From DAMCAP01 sp964369265 (lineage in GTDB: Bacteria > Bacillota > Clostridia > Oscillospirales > Ruminococcaceae): DNA of 33,600 nt. The stretch lies in the NCBI GenBank assembly GCA_964369265.1, contig CAYJEV010000009.1, forward strand, positions 1-33,600. Reading direction: 5' to 3'. Both the position numbers and the translations under genes were made by a program. The notes below the pieces were generated by a model. The model made no database searches. It worked only from the letters and a program-made list of their open reading frames with translations, and was not told the origin of the DNA. Below, in pieces: positions 12,841 to 20,596 of this stretch (the stretch's first letter is position 1; each line of letters opens with the position of its first letter).

Positions 12841-14022
12841 ATGAAAAAAACTTCCCTCATCACAATTCTTGTGCTTGTGTTTATTAGTGTTGCTGGTGTG
12901 ATGTTTTTTTCGCCACAAGATGAAACTATAGATAAGCCTTCTATTTTTGATGGAAATGATAGCAATGATAGCAGCCAGATAGAAATAACTGTGCCAGAAG
13001 ATACCGTTGTTCCGCTGTTTGCTGTTGGCGATAATCTCATTCATGATGTTATATACAAACAAGCCTCAGACAGGGCTGGCGGAGATGGATATGACTTTTC
13101 CTATGCTTATGAAAAAATGGAGGATATGATACCAGAAAGTGGCATTGTGTTTGTTAATCAGGAAACACCTCTTGCAACCTCTCTCTATCCGCCTTCTAAC
13201 TATCCATTATTTAACACCCCAACAGAGGCTGGCGAATATTTAACTGAGCTTGGATTTAATACTATAACTCAAGTCAATAATCATATGCTTGATAAATGGG
13301 ATGACGGCTTGCAAGCTACTTATGACTTTTGGCAAACTCAAAATGTAGACCTAATTGGTCTTTATGAAAATGGAGCTGAAATCGAAGCCCAAATAATTGA
13401 GCAGAATGGCATTAAAATAGGCATGCTTGCCTTAACTGATCACACAAACGGACTCATTAGCTATGGAGAAGGACCAAGCTTCATCTTAACAAGCGAGCGA
13501 GATTTAATAGCCTCTCTTTTAGCCGATTTAAAGGCTAGTTCTGATGTTGTTATTGTTTCTGTTCACTGGGGAGAAGAAAACACCTTTGTGCCTAATGACT
13601 ATGTTAAAGATACAGCTCAGTTTCTAGCTGATAATGGTGTCGACTTAATATTGGGGCATCACTCGCACACTGTTCAGCCCGTTGAGTATATCGAAGGTAG
13701 CAATGGCAACGAAACTTTAGTTGTTTATTCGCTTGGCAACTTCATCTCAGCTATGGCTGGTTGGGAAAACATGCTTGGTGCTGCCTTTGAATGCAACATT
13801 GTAAAAGATGGTGTGACAGGCAGAGTTTCAATTGAACGTGCTAAACTAACTCCAATCGTTACCTATTATAATACTAGATACGCCAACCTTGAAGTTATGC
13901 CACTAGCCCTCTACACTGAGGATATGGCTAGTCAGCATGGCATTATTTCGCAAAGATCATATCTCACACCAGAATATCTTACTAATAAGTTCAATGAAGT
14001 TATTAGCGAAGAATTCAGATAA
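12841..14022 (+). CDS. CapA family protein (PGA_cap metallophosphoesterase-like)
   Basis: This is a 393-residue membrane-anchored or secreted protein. A hydrophobic stretch at about residues 5-24 (SLITILVLVFISVAGVMFF) is a signal anchor without a lipobox. The CapA domain follows, with LFAVGDNLIHD, FVNQETPL, GFNTITQVNNHMLDKWDDG, VVIVSVHWGEE and LILGHHSHTVQPVEYI, ending in VVYSLGNFISAM. The conserved Asp, Asn-His, His-Trp-Gly and His-His-x-His positions are those of the calcineurin-like fold. The family is named after poly-gamma-glutamate capsule synthesis, but many Clostridia carry it without cap genes; none are here. GGAGGA precedes the start. Confidence 0.88.
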   Translation: MKKTSLITILVLVFISVAGVMFFSPQDETIDKPSIFDGNDSNDSSQIEITVPEDTVVPLFAVGDNLIHDVIYKQASDRAGGDGYDFSYAYEKMEDMIPESGIVFVNQETPLATSLYPPSNYPLFNTPTEAGEYLTELGFNTITQVNNHMLDKWDDGLQATYDFWQTQNVDLIGLYENGAEIEAQIIEQNGIKIGMLALTDHTNGLISYGEGPSFILTSERDLIASLLADLKASSDVVIVSVHWGEENTFVPNDYVKDTAQFLADNGVDLILGHHSHTVQPVEYIEGSNGNETLVVYSLGNFISAMAGWENMLGAAFECNIVKDGVTGRVSIERAKLTPIVTYYNTRYANLEVMPLALYTEDMASQHGIISQRSYLTPEYLTNKFNEVISEEFR

Positions 14023-14046
14023 ATAATTTTAAAAGGAGAATTTCCA

Positions 14047-15000
14047 ATGAAAAAGTTTTTATCCAGTTTTATGACACTATGTTTGGTTGCTTCTATGGCA
14101 GTTACTTCACTAGCTATTTCAGGAGAACATACTGTTACAGCTGAGGTTAAAGGAGAACACCCTGACACTGATGCATTTATGCCAGGACGCACCTACTACT
14201 TCCCACTAGAATATGATGGAAGCAAAAATGTTTCCAAAAGCTTCTTAGACGACTACACAGTTGAATTTGAAGTTACTCAAGGCGAAGATTACATCACTAA
14301 CCCAAAAATCATTAGAGATCAAGATGATGATTATGTTATGTCCTTTAAGGTTTCTACTTCAAGAGATTTAGAAGAACTTCAAGATGTAGAGATTGAAATC
14401 ATTACAACTGAAGACGAAGATGAGGACAATGTTGGCTATTCCGATGTAAGCTTTGAAGTTGGTTATGGCGGCATTACTGATGCTAGCGATGATGAGTTTA
14501 GAGTTTATAATGATGTGCCTATCGTTGAATTTGAAGAAGAGCAAAAGGGCGATACTTTCTTAGTTGAGTTTGGTGATGCAACAGCTGTTCAGTTCAGACA
14601 TGATGGTTCTCAAAAAATCAACTTCTTCTATGACGAACTACCAGATTATGACCTTGTTGACGAATATGATGATGCAAACTTAAACTTCATTACTTTCTAT
14701 ACTCATCCTGATGTTGATAACGGAGAATTTAGATACTATGATAGTGATGCAAGATATGTATATCTAAATGACAACGGCAAGTTAATTCAGCTAAACACTG
14801 ATTTAGAAGATGATTACATTTCTGCTGAAGTTGAAGAGCTTGGCGCATTTGTAATTTCTGATGAGCGTTTATCTGGAGCAACTTCTGCTCCATCAACTTC
14901 AACATCAACTTCCAGCTCTAGCTCCTCAACAACTACAGCTACTACACCTACTACTACAACACCTCCAAAAGTAAACCCTTCAACTGGTGCTAAAGCGTAG
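14047..15000 (+). CDS. Secreted acidic protein with Ser/Thr-rich tail
   Basis: A classic signal peptide (MKKFLSSFMTLCLVASMAVTSLA, cleavage probably after residue 23 or close by) leads a 317-residue protein. The mature part is strongly acidic (runs of D and E such as EDEDEDNVG) and is probably all-beta. Residues of about 275-305 are a Ser/Thr-rich low-complexity tail, then TPPKVNPSTGAKA and the stop. NPSTGA resembles the start of a sortase-type sorting signal, but there is no following hydrophobic helix or basic end. It follows CapA by 24 bp and ends at a strong terminator. I cannot assign a family. Confidence 0.75.
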   Translation: MKKFLSSFMTLCLVASMAVTSLAISGEHTVTAEVKGEHPDTDAFMPGRTYYFPLEYDGSKNVSKSFLDDYTVEFEVTQGEDYITNPKIIRDQDDDYVMSFKVSTSRDLEELQDVEIEIITTEDEDEDNVGYSDVSFEVGYGGITDASDDEFRVYNDVPIVEFEEEQKGDTFLVEFGDATAVQFRHDGSQKINFFYDELPDYDLVDEYDDANLNFITFYTHPDVDNGEFRYYDSDARYVYLNDNGKLIQLNTDLEDDYISAEVEELGAFVISDERLSGATSAPSTSTSTSSSSSSTTTATTPTTTTPPKVNPSTGAKA

Positions 15001-15014
15001 TTAATATCAAGCTC

Positions 15015-15042
15015 ATTCCCTGTGGCATTAGTCACAGGGAAT
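15015..15042 (+). terminator. Terminator after the secreted-protein gene
   Basis: A perfect 10-bp stem, ATTCCCTGTG (15015-15024) with CACAGGGAAT (15033-15042), an 8-nt loop, and TTTTATGTTGTTT downstream. Confidence 0.9.
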
Positions 15043-15056
15043 TTTATGTTGTTTAT

Positions 15057-15082
15057 TTCACTTAAATAATCGGATATTATTT
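15057..15082 (+). repeat. Dispersed repeat, copy B (shortened)
   Basis: TTCACTTAAATAATCG (15057-15072) is identical to 28378-28393. The copy then continues GATATTATTT, as if about ten bases of the core (AGTGAAACGG region) were deleted. AAATAAT (15064-15070) and ATTATTT (15076-15082) still pair. Like copy C it lies just downstream of a terminator. Confidence 0.5.
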
Positions 15083-15139
15083 ATATCCTTAATAAAAACT
15101 TAAAATTTTTTCCTCTTTTTTCTTAAAAACAAAATAAGC

Positions 15140-15261
15140 TATAATAATATCATAAGGAAGAGATGGTTTGTAAAGTAGCTTTCAAGCCTTCTATATTTAA
15201 AATGTTCTCTGCATCAAAGCAGGCAGCAAAAATATCGCAGGATAACCTTTTAATGGTTATC
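15140..15261 (+). promoter_or_regulatory. Leader of the two-component operon: -10 box and hairpin
   Basis: A TATAAT at 15140-15145 is a likely -10 (the -35, TTTTTC, is poor). The leader of about 140 nt holds a hairpin GATAACC/GGTTATC (15241-15261) with a 7-nt loop, close to the response-regulator start. It may be a regulatory structure. The promoter part is weakly supported. Confidence 0.4.
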
Positions 15262-15293
15262 TGTGTCTTCCAAAGAAAGGAATGGTCATAAAT

Positions 15294-15986
15294 ATGTACA
15301 ACATTTTAATTTGTGATGATGAACAGGACATACGCTCAGCTCTTAAAATTTATCTAACAGATAAGGACTATAATCTATTTGAGGCTTGTAATGGCAAAGA
15401 AGCATTGAATGTAATAGAAGAAAATAACATTCATTTAGTGCTTATGGATATTATGATGCCTTTAATGGATGGTATAACTGCAATGGTTAAGCTTCGTGAA
15501 ATAAGCAACGCCCCTGTCATTTTGCTAACAGCCAAATCTGAGGATAGCGATAAAATTTTAGGGCTTAATGTTGGCGCTGATGATTATATCACAAAGCCAT
15601 TCAACCCAATGGAAGTTATTGCAAGGGTTAAGTCGCAGCTTAGAAGATACATGACATTAGGCTCTGCAATTAAATCTGAAAGCACACTTTCAGTCAATGG
15701 CATAGAAATTGATGATGATGAAAAAAAGGTGCGTGTTGCTGGCGAAGAGGTTTCTTTAACTCCAAAAGAATATGCTATCTTAAAGCTACTAATGAGCAAA
15801 CCAGATACTGTATTCTCGCTTAAAGATATTTATGAGTCAGTGTGGAAAGATAATTCTATTGGTGCTGAAACGACTGTATCTGTGCATATTAGGCATTTAA
15901 GAGAAAAGATTGAGATAAATCCAGGCGAACCGAGATATATTAAAGTTGTTTGGGGGCAGGGATATAAGTTTGAAAGGGGAAGATAA
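15294..15986 (+). CDS. OmpR/PhoB-family response regulator
   Basis: The receiver domain (about 1-118) has the acidic pocket CDDE (Asp8, Asp9), the phosphoacceptor Asp52 in LVLMDIMMP, and Lys in ITKPFNP. The winged-helix DNA-binding domain (about 130-230) contains VSLTPKEYAILKLLMSKP, TVSVHIRHLREKIE and VWGQGYKFE. I choose the ATG at 15294 (230 residues, MYNILICDDE), because the ATG at 15282 abuts the AAAGGA ribosome binding site. The histidine kinase lies downstream in the same operon, with a small membrane ORF between. The target genes are unknown. Confidence 0.93.
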   Translation: MYNILICDDEQDIRSALKIYLTDKDYNLFEACNGKEALNVIEENNIHLVLMDIMMPLMDGITAMVKLREISNAPVILLTAKSEDSDKILGLNVGADDYITKPFNPMEVIARVKSQLRRYMTLGSAIKSESTLSVNGIEIDDDEKKVRVAGEEVSLTPKEYAILKLLMSKPDTVFSLKDIYESVWKDNSIGAETTVSVHIRHLREKIEINPGEPRYIKVVWGQGYKFERGR

Positions 15987-15987
15987 A

Positions 15988-16104
15988 ATGAAAGCAGTTA
16001 GTTTTGGTGTTAAGAAGATAACTTTTTGTGTTATTTGTGCGGCTTTGTTTGTTAGCTTTATATTTAGGAGGAGGGGTAAGAATGTTCAAAAAAATAGCAT
16101 ATAA
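15988..16104 (+). CDS. 38-codon membrane miniprotein between response regulator and kinase
   Basis: The ATG at 15988 is one base after the response-regulator stop and has AGGGGAAG about six bases upstream. The frame encodes a basic N-terminus (MKAVSFGVKK), a hydrophobic helix ITFCVICAALFVSFIF, a cluster RRRGK, and a stop at 16102-16104. It overlaps the kinase start by 23 bp in another frame and contains that gene's ribosome binding site. It could be a real small transmembrane protein acting with the kinase, or just a leader ORF that couples translation. Coding status is unproven. Confidence 0.4.
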   Translation: MKAVSFGVKKITFCVICAALFVSFIFRRRGKNVQKNSI

Positions 16105-18340
16105 CCCCATTGTAAAGCTTATATTCATTCTAGCGCTAGCCATTGCAATAGTTGCTGGAATGTGCGCAGCTACTCTTCTTGCAGTCGCACGTTATGACTT
16201 TGCTGAAGATTTATACACTAGCACCCTCCAAGAAGTCAGAGATAAGAAAACTGAGGGCTTTATTAGCCGAGATTTATACGACACATTAGTTAATTCTCTC
16301 TATAGTCCAAATCCTACTCTCGATAAATCGCTTGAAGAAAAAGGCTTTAAATACAGCGTCAACATAAATGACCATAGAGGTAAAACTGTATTTATTGATA
16401 GCATAGTTGGTGATGATCATTATTTTGCTAAAGAGAACTATCAAGGTCGTTTAATTAAAACAGTTGTCATTGATAAAAGTGGCAACGAAATAGATAATTA
16501 TTACTCATTTGAATATTCAAATCAAAACGCTTATGACTACAATAGTTATATGTATGTTAGGGATTTAGATTTAGAGCTAGATTTTGTTAAGCCATATAAT
16601 AATATTGATATAATAAAGCCAGAAAATCTTGAGTTTTCTAATATTGTAACTGATAACTTAGATGAAGTAGTTCCTACAGAGGAGCAAGCAGCTCAGTTAG
16701 AAACATCCACAACAGATGCACCTACTGGCACTGACTATTCCATAACCTATGGAACTGAAATTCTAGGGAGCTTCGAAGAGAATACCACTACTTCTACAAC
16801 AATAGAAACATTCTCCTCAGATGAAGAATATGAAGTTTACTCTCAAGAAGTTGCAACTATAGACATGGTGGCTTTATATGATTATCATCCAGCTGATAAT
16901 ACTATGCTAGGATTTGAGCTTTTAGTAGTTGATTTAGTTTATCTATATAATAGTGCTTTCATGCCTATTATACTAATATGCCTAGCGTTTTGTGTGTTTA
17001 CAGCTTTCTATTTAATGGTTACTTTCGGGCAGTCAGAAAAAGATGGCGAAGTGAAGCTAATTATTCTTGACAAAATCCCTCTTGACTTTTATTTACTTGC
17101 TAGTATATTAGCTGCTAGCTTCTTTATATTCTCAATCTTTGTCACCAGCAATGTGCAGTATATTTATGACATCGGAACATATCAAGGGCATATAGAGTTT
17201 GCCATAGGCAGCTATATTATTGGTTATATTGCAACAATCCTGCTTTTCAGAAGCATTGTTGTCAGATACAAAAACAAAACTTTACTAAGCAATAATATAA
17301 CAACTTGGATGTTGAAATTCGTATTTAAGCCATTCAAGCTATTTATGCGTCACATCGATGACATGTCAATACTTGGTAAAGGTTTAATTATAATTGTGCT
17401 ATATCTTCCAATTAGCCTTTTAATCAATGCTATCTTCCCTTTTATTATTGCAGTTGAAAAGCTAATGTTAGCTGGTTGGTTAATAGTATTTCTTGTAATG
17501 CTTAAAAAAGTTCAAACTGGCGCTGAAGAAATAGCCAAAGGAAATATTAATACCGAAATTTCTACAACCGATTTAGTTGGAGATATTAAAAAGCATGCAA
17601 ACACATTAAACAACATTCGAGAGGGATTATCTGTTGCTGTTGAAAATGAAATCAAAAGCGAGAGAATGAAAACAGAACTAATAACCAATGTATCTCACGA
17701 CATTAAAACCCCTTTAACCTCAATAATTAACTACATTGATTTAATTAGCAAAGAGGAAACAAACAACCCTAAAATTGTTGAGTATACTGAGATTGTGACT
17801 AGAAATGCTGACAGACTTAAAAGACTAACCACCGATTTAATAGATGTATCTAAGGTTAGTACTGGTAATGTTAATTTAGAGCTTCAACCTTGCCAAATAG
17901 ACACTTTTATTAGCCAAGTTGTTGGCGAATATATTGAGCGATTTGAAGAGAAAAACCTCGAGCTTATTATCGAACTGCCTGAAGAGCCTATATTCATTTT
18001 AGCTGACAGCAAGCATATTTGGAGAGTGTTTGATAATATACTAAACAACAGCTTAAAATATGCACAAGCCGGAACAAGAGTATATCTAAATACAATCAAA
18101 GTTAACGAAAATGAAATATCTATCTCACTAAAAAACATCTCTGCTGAAAGGCTCTCTATAACCCCAAGCGAACTAACCGAAAGATTTGTTAGAGGAGATA
18201 AATCACGAAACACAGAGGGAAGCGGACTAGGGCTTTCTATAGCTACAAGCTTAGTAGAGCTCCAAAATGGCAAAATGATAATTGATATAGATGGCGATTT
18301 ATTTAAGGTTACAATTAACTTTAACATTCTGCCAGACTAG
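16082..18340 (+). CDS. Membrane sensor histidine kinase
   Basis: This is the partner of the upstream response regulator (752 residues from the ATG at 16082, with AGGAGGAGG upstream; an in-frame ATG at 16028 would start before that site). Layout: one membrane helix at about 11-36; a large extracytoplasmic domain to about residue 275, with an acidic, Thr-rich stretch near its end; then several more membrane helices (about 290-475). The cytoplasmic kinase core follows: the H-box TNVSHDIKTPLT with His539, the N-box IWRVFDNILNNSLKYA, and the G-box GSGLGLSIATSLVE. The multi-helix middle is unusual for simple two-helix kinases. The signal sensed is unknown. Confidence 0.92.
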   Translation: MFKKIAYNPIVKLIFILALAIAIVAGMCAATLLAVARYDFAEDLYTSTLQEVRDKKTEGFISRDLYDTLVNSLYSPNPTLDKSLEEKGFKYSVNINDHRGKTVFIDSIVGDDHYFAKENYQGRLIKTVVIDKSGNEIDNYYSFEYSNQNAYDYNSYMYVRDLDLELDFVKPYNNIDIIKPENLEFSNIVTDNLDEVVPTEEQAAQLETSTTDAPTGTDYSITYGTEILGSFEENTTTSTTIETFSSDEEYEVYSQEVATIDMVALYDYHPADNTMLGFELLVVDLVYLYNSAFMPIILICLAFCVFTAFYLMVTFGQSEKDGEVKLIILDKIPLDFYLLASILAASFFIFSIFVTSNVQYIYDIGTYQGHIEFAIGSYIIGYIATILLFRSIVVRYKNKTLLSNNITTWMLKFVFKPFKLFMRHIDDMSILGKGLIIIVLYLPISLLINAIFPFIIAVEKLMLAGWLIVFLVMLKKVQTGAEEIAKGNINTEISTTDLVGDIKKHANTLNNIREGLSVAVENEIKSERMKTELITNVSHDIKTPLTSIINYIDLISKEETNNPKIVEYTEIVTRNADRLKRLTTDLIDVSKVSTGNVNLELQPCQIDTFISQVVGEYIERFEEKNLELIIELPEEPIFILADSKHIWRVFDNILNNSLKYAQAGTRVYLNTIKVNENEISISLKNISAERLSITPSELTERFVRGDKSRNTEGSGLGLSIATSLVELQNGKMIIDIDGDLFKVTINFNILPD

Positions 18341-18364
18341 TTTTCGCCATTAGCTATTACCAGA

Positions 18365-18401
18365 GTTACCGATATAATTTGATACAGATCATATCGGTAA
18401 C
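18365..18401 (+). other. Inverted repeat after the kinase gene
   Basis: A perfect 11-bp inverted repeat, GTTACCGATAT (18365-18375) with ATATCGGTAAC (18391-18401), and a 15-nt loop. It lies 25 bp after the kinase stop. There is no T run, so it is a weak terminator, a 3'-end stabiliser or a protein site. Confidence 0.4.
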
Positions 18402-18448
18402 CCTAGTTTAACATAGATAATCTTCGCTTTTATATGACAAAGCAAAAC

Positions 18449-18485
18449 AAAAACAGGCTGGAATGATGAGTTCCAACCTGTTTTT
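18449..18485. terminator. Two-way terminator between kinase and hydrolase genes
   Basis: AAAAACAGG (18449-18457) with CCTGTTTTT (18477-18485), plus an inner TGGAA/TTCCA stem after one mismatch and a 7-nt loop. A T run occurs on both strands, so it serves the convergent kinase and hydrolase units. Confidence 0.85.
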
Positions 18486-18508
18486 GCTATAATTTTATTA
18501 TAGTTTTA

Positions 18509-19435
18509 TTAAATACTTAGCTTCTCTTCAATCCAAGCTAGTATATCCTGATACACTTCAAGATGGTTAACTTCATTAAGCATCTCATGTCTGCCATCTT
18601 CATAAAGCATAAGCGTTATATCAGACACACCAGCAGCACCAAGCCTTCTCGCAACCTTTTCGACCCCTTTGCCATAATTGCCAACAGGGTCTTTCTCGCC
18701 AGAAACAAAAAGTATAGGCAGACTTTTTGATACGCTCTCAGCCCAGCTCTTACTGCCAACAAGACGCATCATTTTAAACATCTCTCTATATCCGCCAATT
18801 GTAAAGCTGAAATTACAAAATCCATCTTTGCTATACTTGTCCTGCTCCTTGCTATCAGAAGTCAGCCATGCATTAGCTCCATCTTTAGCGAACTTGCCTT
18901 TAGTACCGTTAGAGGTTAAGCTAGTTAGTCTTTTATCGTAGTTTCGCTCGCCCTTAATTTTAGCTATCGTTTTTGCATAGTAATAAGCTGGGAATTCGGC
19001 TTTAAAATTTGGTCCAGAAGTCCCGCTAATAATAGCTCCACTAAGCTCTTCTTTATATCTTGTCATATACAGTCTAGCTATAAACGATCCCATACTATGC
19101 CCAAGCAAGAATAAAGGCTTCTCTCCAAATTGTTCTCTCGCTATCTCAGAAAGCTTATATAAATCTTCAACCAAAAACTGATATGAATTTTTTGCCCCGA
19201 AATAGCCAGGAAGCTCCTCTTTAACAGAACGACCATGACCTAAATGGTTGTTAGCAACAACCACAAAACCTTCATCAACCAAAAAATCCATAAATTTCTC
19301 GTATCTGCCAAAATGCTCCTTTAAGCCATGAGATATTTGAACTATGCCCTTTATTTCAGCAGAGGGGCTTTTTATTATAGCTTCTATTTGTGTAACACCA
19401 TCAGAGGATGTGTACTCAAAGTGTTGTATTTGCAT
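18509..19435 (-). CDS. Alpha/beta hydrolase (lysophospholipase / monoacylglycerol lipase-like)
   Basis: This is a cytosolic serine hydrolase of the Hydrolase_4 (PldB/MGLL-like) group, 308 residues. The oxyanion region is VQISHGLKEHFGRY. The nucleophile elbow is LLGHSMGSF (Ser114). The acid is in FVSGEKDPVG (Asp249), and the base is in YEDGRHEMLNE (His283), completing the triad. The family's substrates are monoacylglycerols or lysophospholipids; the actual one cannot be told. AAAGGACGGA precedes the ATG. It is the last gene of the minus-strand operon that starts with the solute-binding lipoprotein, 19 bp after the RDD gene, and is followed by a strong terminator. Confidence 0.87.
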   Translation of the reverse strand: MQIQHFEYTSSDGVTQIEAIIKSPSAEIKGIVQISHGLKEHFGRYEKFMDFLVDEGFVVVANNHLGHGRSVKEELPGYFGAKNSYQFLVEDLYKLSEIAREQFGEKPLFLLGHSMGSFIARLYMTRYKEELSGAIISGTSGPNFKAEFPAYYYAKTIAKIKGERNYDKRLTSLTSNGTKGKFAKDGANAWLTSDSKEQDKYSKDGFCNFSFTIGGYREMFKMMRLVGSKSWAESVSKSLPILFVSGEKDPVGNYGKGVEKVARRLGAAGVSDITLMLYEDGRHEMLNEVNHLEVYQDILAWIEEKLSI

Positions 19436-19454
19436 TCTCTTCCGTCCTTTCAGC

Positions 19455-20558
19455 CTACTCTATCCTCGAAACAGAGAAGTTTAAATTAAATGCTCTGCCT
19501 TGACTTTCAGTGCCTTCATTTGCTATCCAACCATCTTCAATTTCAGTATAACCAACAGGACTTGCATATCCTTTAATTTTTAGTCCATTATACTCAAAAT
19601 CAAACTCATTATTATTAAGCATTGTATCAAGAAGCTTGCTCATATCTGCTATGTTTATTATATTGCCCTTAGTATTAAGAGCTTGAGCGGACAATATCAT
19701 AGCTTCAGCGTAACTGCGAAGTATATATTCTTGATTGCTAATAACATTTAAAGAAACCTCTTTAACATATCCATCCTGCTCAATTATTTCAATTTCTTTT
19801 GGTAACATTAACTGGTTTGGCAAAGCTTGTGAATTCGGCACTTCGCCTATTAAATAACCGTGACCAGAATAAATATAGGTTGTAGCAGTTAATAAACAGT
19901 GATGGCTATATATTCTAATGTTTCTGCCTAGTAGTTTACCATCTTCGTCAATAGTAAAAAAAGCGTTGTTAGTTTCAGCTAAGTAGTTAATATTCTCAAC
20001 ATACTCGTCTTTTGTGATATCCCCAAGGTTTTTAGGTATATTGAGCAAACAAAGGCTTGAAAATATAAATACTATTATGAAAAGAAATAGAACTATATAG
20101 CTAAATATCTTTGATGCTCCAAGCTCCTCAACAACAAAACATGTATCTCTATCATGGTGCATTCTCTCGCCTTTTTTCATTTTGCCTGCACCTCTAATAA
20201 GGCATATCAAAAGCAAAATGCTAATTCCAGCTCCCATACCATCAAAAAACATATTAACAGTTCGCCAAAGAGCTTCTTTATAGCTCAGCTTTTCCCTTTT
20301 GAGATTATATAGTTTTATTCCCATTAGATACTTTCCTGGTGTTGTGGCAAAGTTTGAAAGAAAATATGGCTCAACTAAAATCATCAAAATAAATGAAGGC
20401 AACAAAACAAAGAAGTATTGTTTAAAACCTAACAGATAGATATTGTCTTTATTCAAAACAATTATTGTAAATAAGTTTACAAACATAATGTAAAAGGCAA
20501 TATCAAAGGCTCTTGCGAAAATTCTTCTAAATGGCTTATTACTATAAACAACTGTCAT
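19455..20558 (-). CDS. RDD family membrane protein with soluble C-terminal domain
   Basis: The first part is an RDD domain: RRIFARAFDIAFYIMFVNLF (with the name-giving R...D), then two further helices and the signature FATTPGKYLMGIKL. A fourth hydrophobic segment occurs at about residues 150-175 (IFSYIVLFLFIIVFIFSSLCLL). The remaining 190 or so residues are soluble and probably outside the cell (ENINYLAETNNAFFTIDEDGKLLGR...). I do not recognise this part. RDD proteins are small membrane proteins of mostly unknown function, some implicated in ion transport. AGAGGTG precedes the start. It lies between the SpoIID-like and hydrolase genes. Confidence 0.8.
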   Translation of the reverse strand: MTVVYSNKPFRRIFARAFDIAFYIMFVNLFTIIVLNKDNIYLLGFKQYFFVLLPSFILMILVEPYFLSNFATTPGKYLMGIKLYNLKREKLSYKEALWRTVNMFFDGMGAGISILLLICLIRGAGKMKKGERMHHDRDTCFVVEELGASKIFSYIVLFLFIIVFIFSSLCLLNIPKNLGDITKDEYVENINYLAETNNAFFTIDEDGKLLGRNIRIYSHHCLLTATTYIYSGHGYLIGEVPNSQALPNQLMLPKEIEIIEQDGYVKEVSLNVISNQEYILRSYAEAMILSAQALNTKGNIINIADMSKLLDTMLNNNEFDFEYNGLKIKGYASPVGYTEIEDGWIANEGTESQGRAFNLNFSVSRIE

Positions 20559-20596
20559 TTAAACACCTCTATTTTAAACTTTCCCTATAATAACTA

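Noticed and set aside
14814..15035. Minus-strand ORF opposite the Ser/Thr-rich tail
   Set aside because: A low-complexity Val-rich translation of the opposite strand, spanning a terminator.
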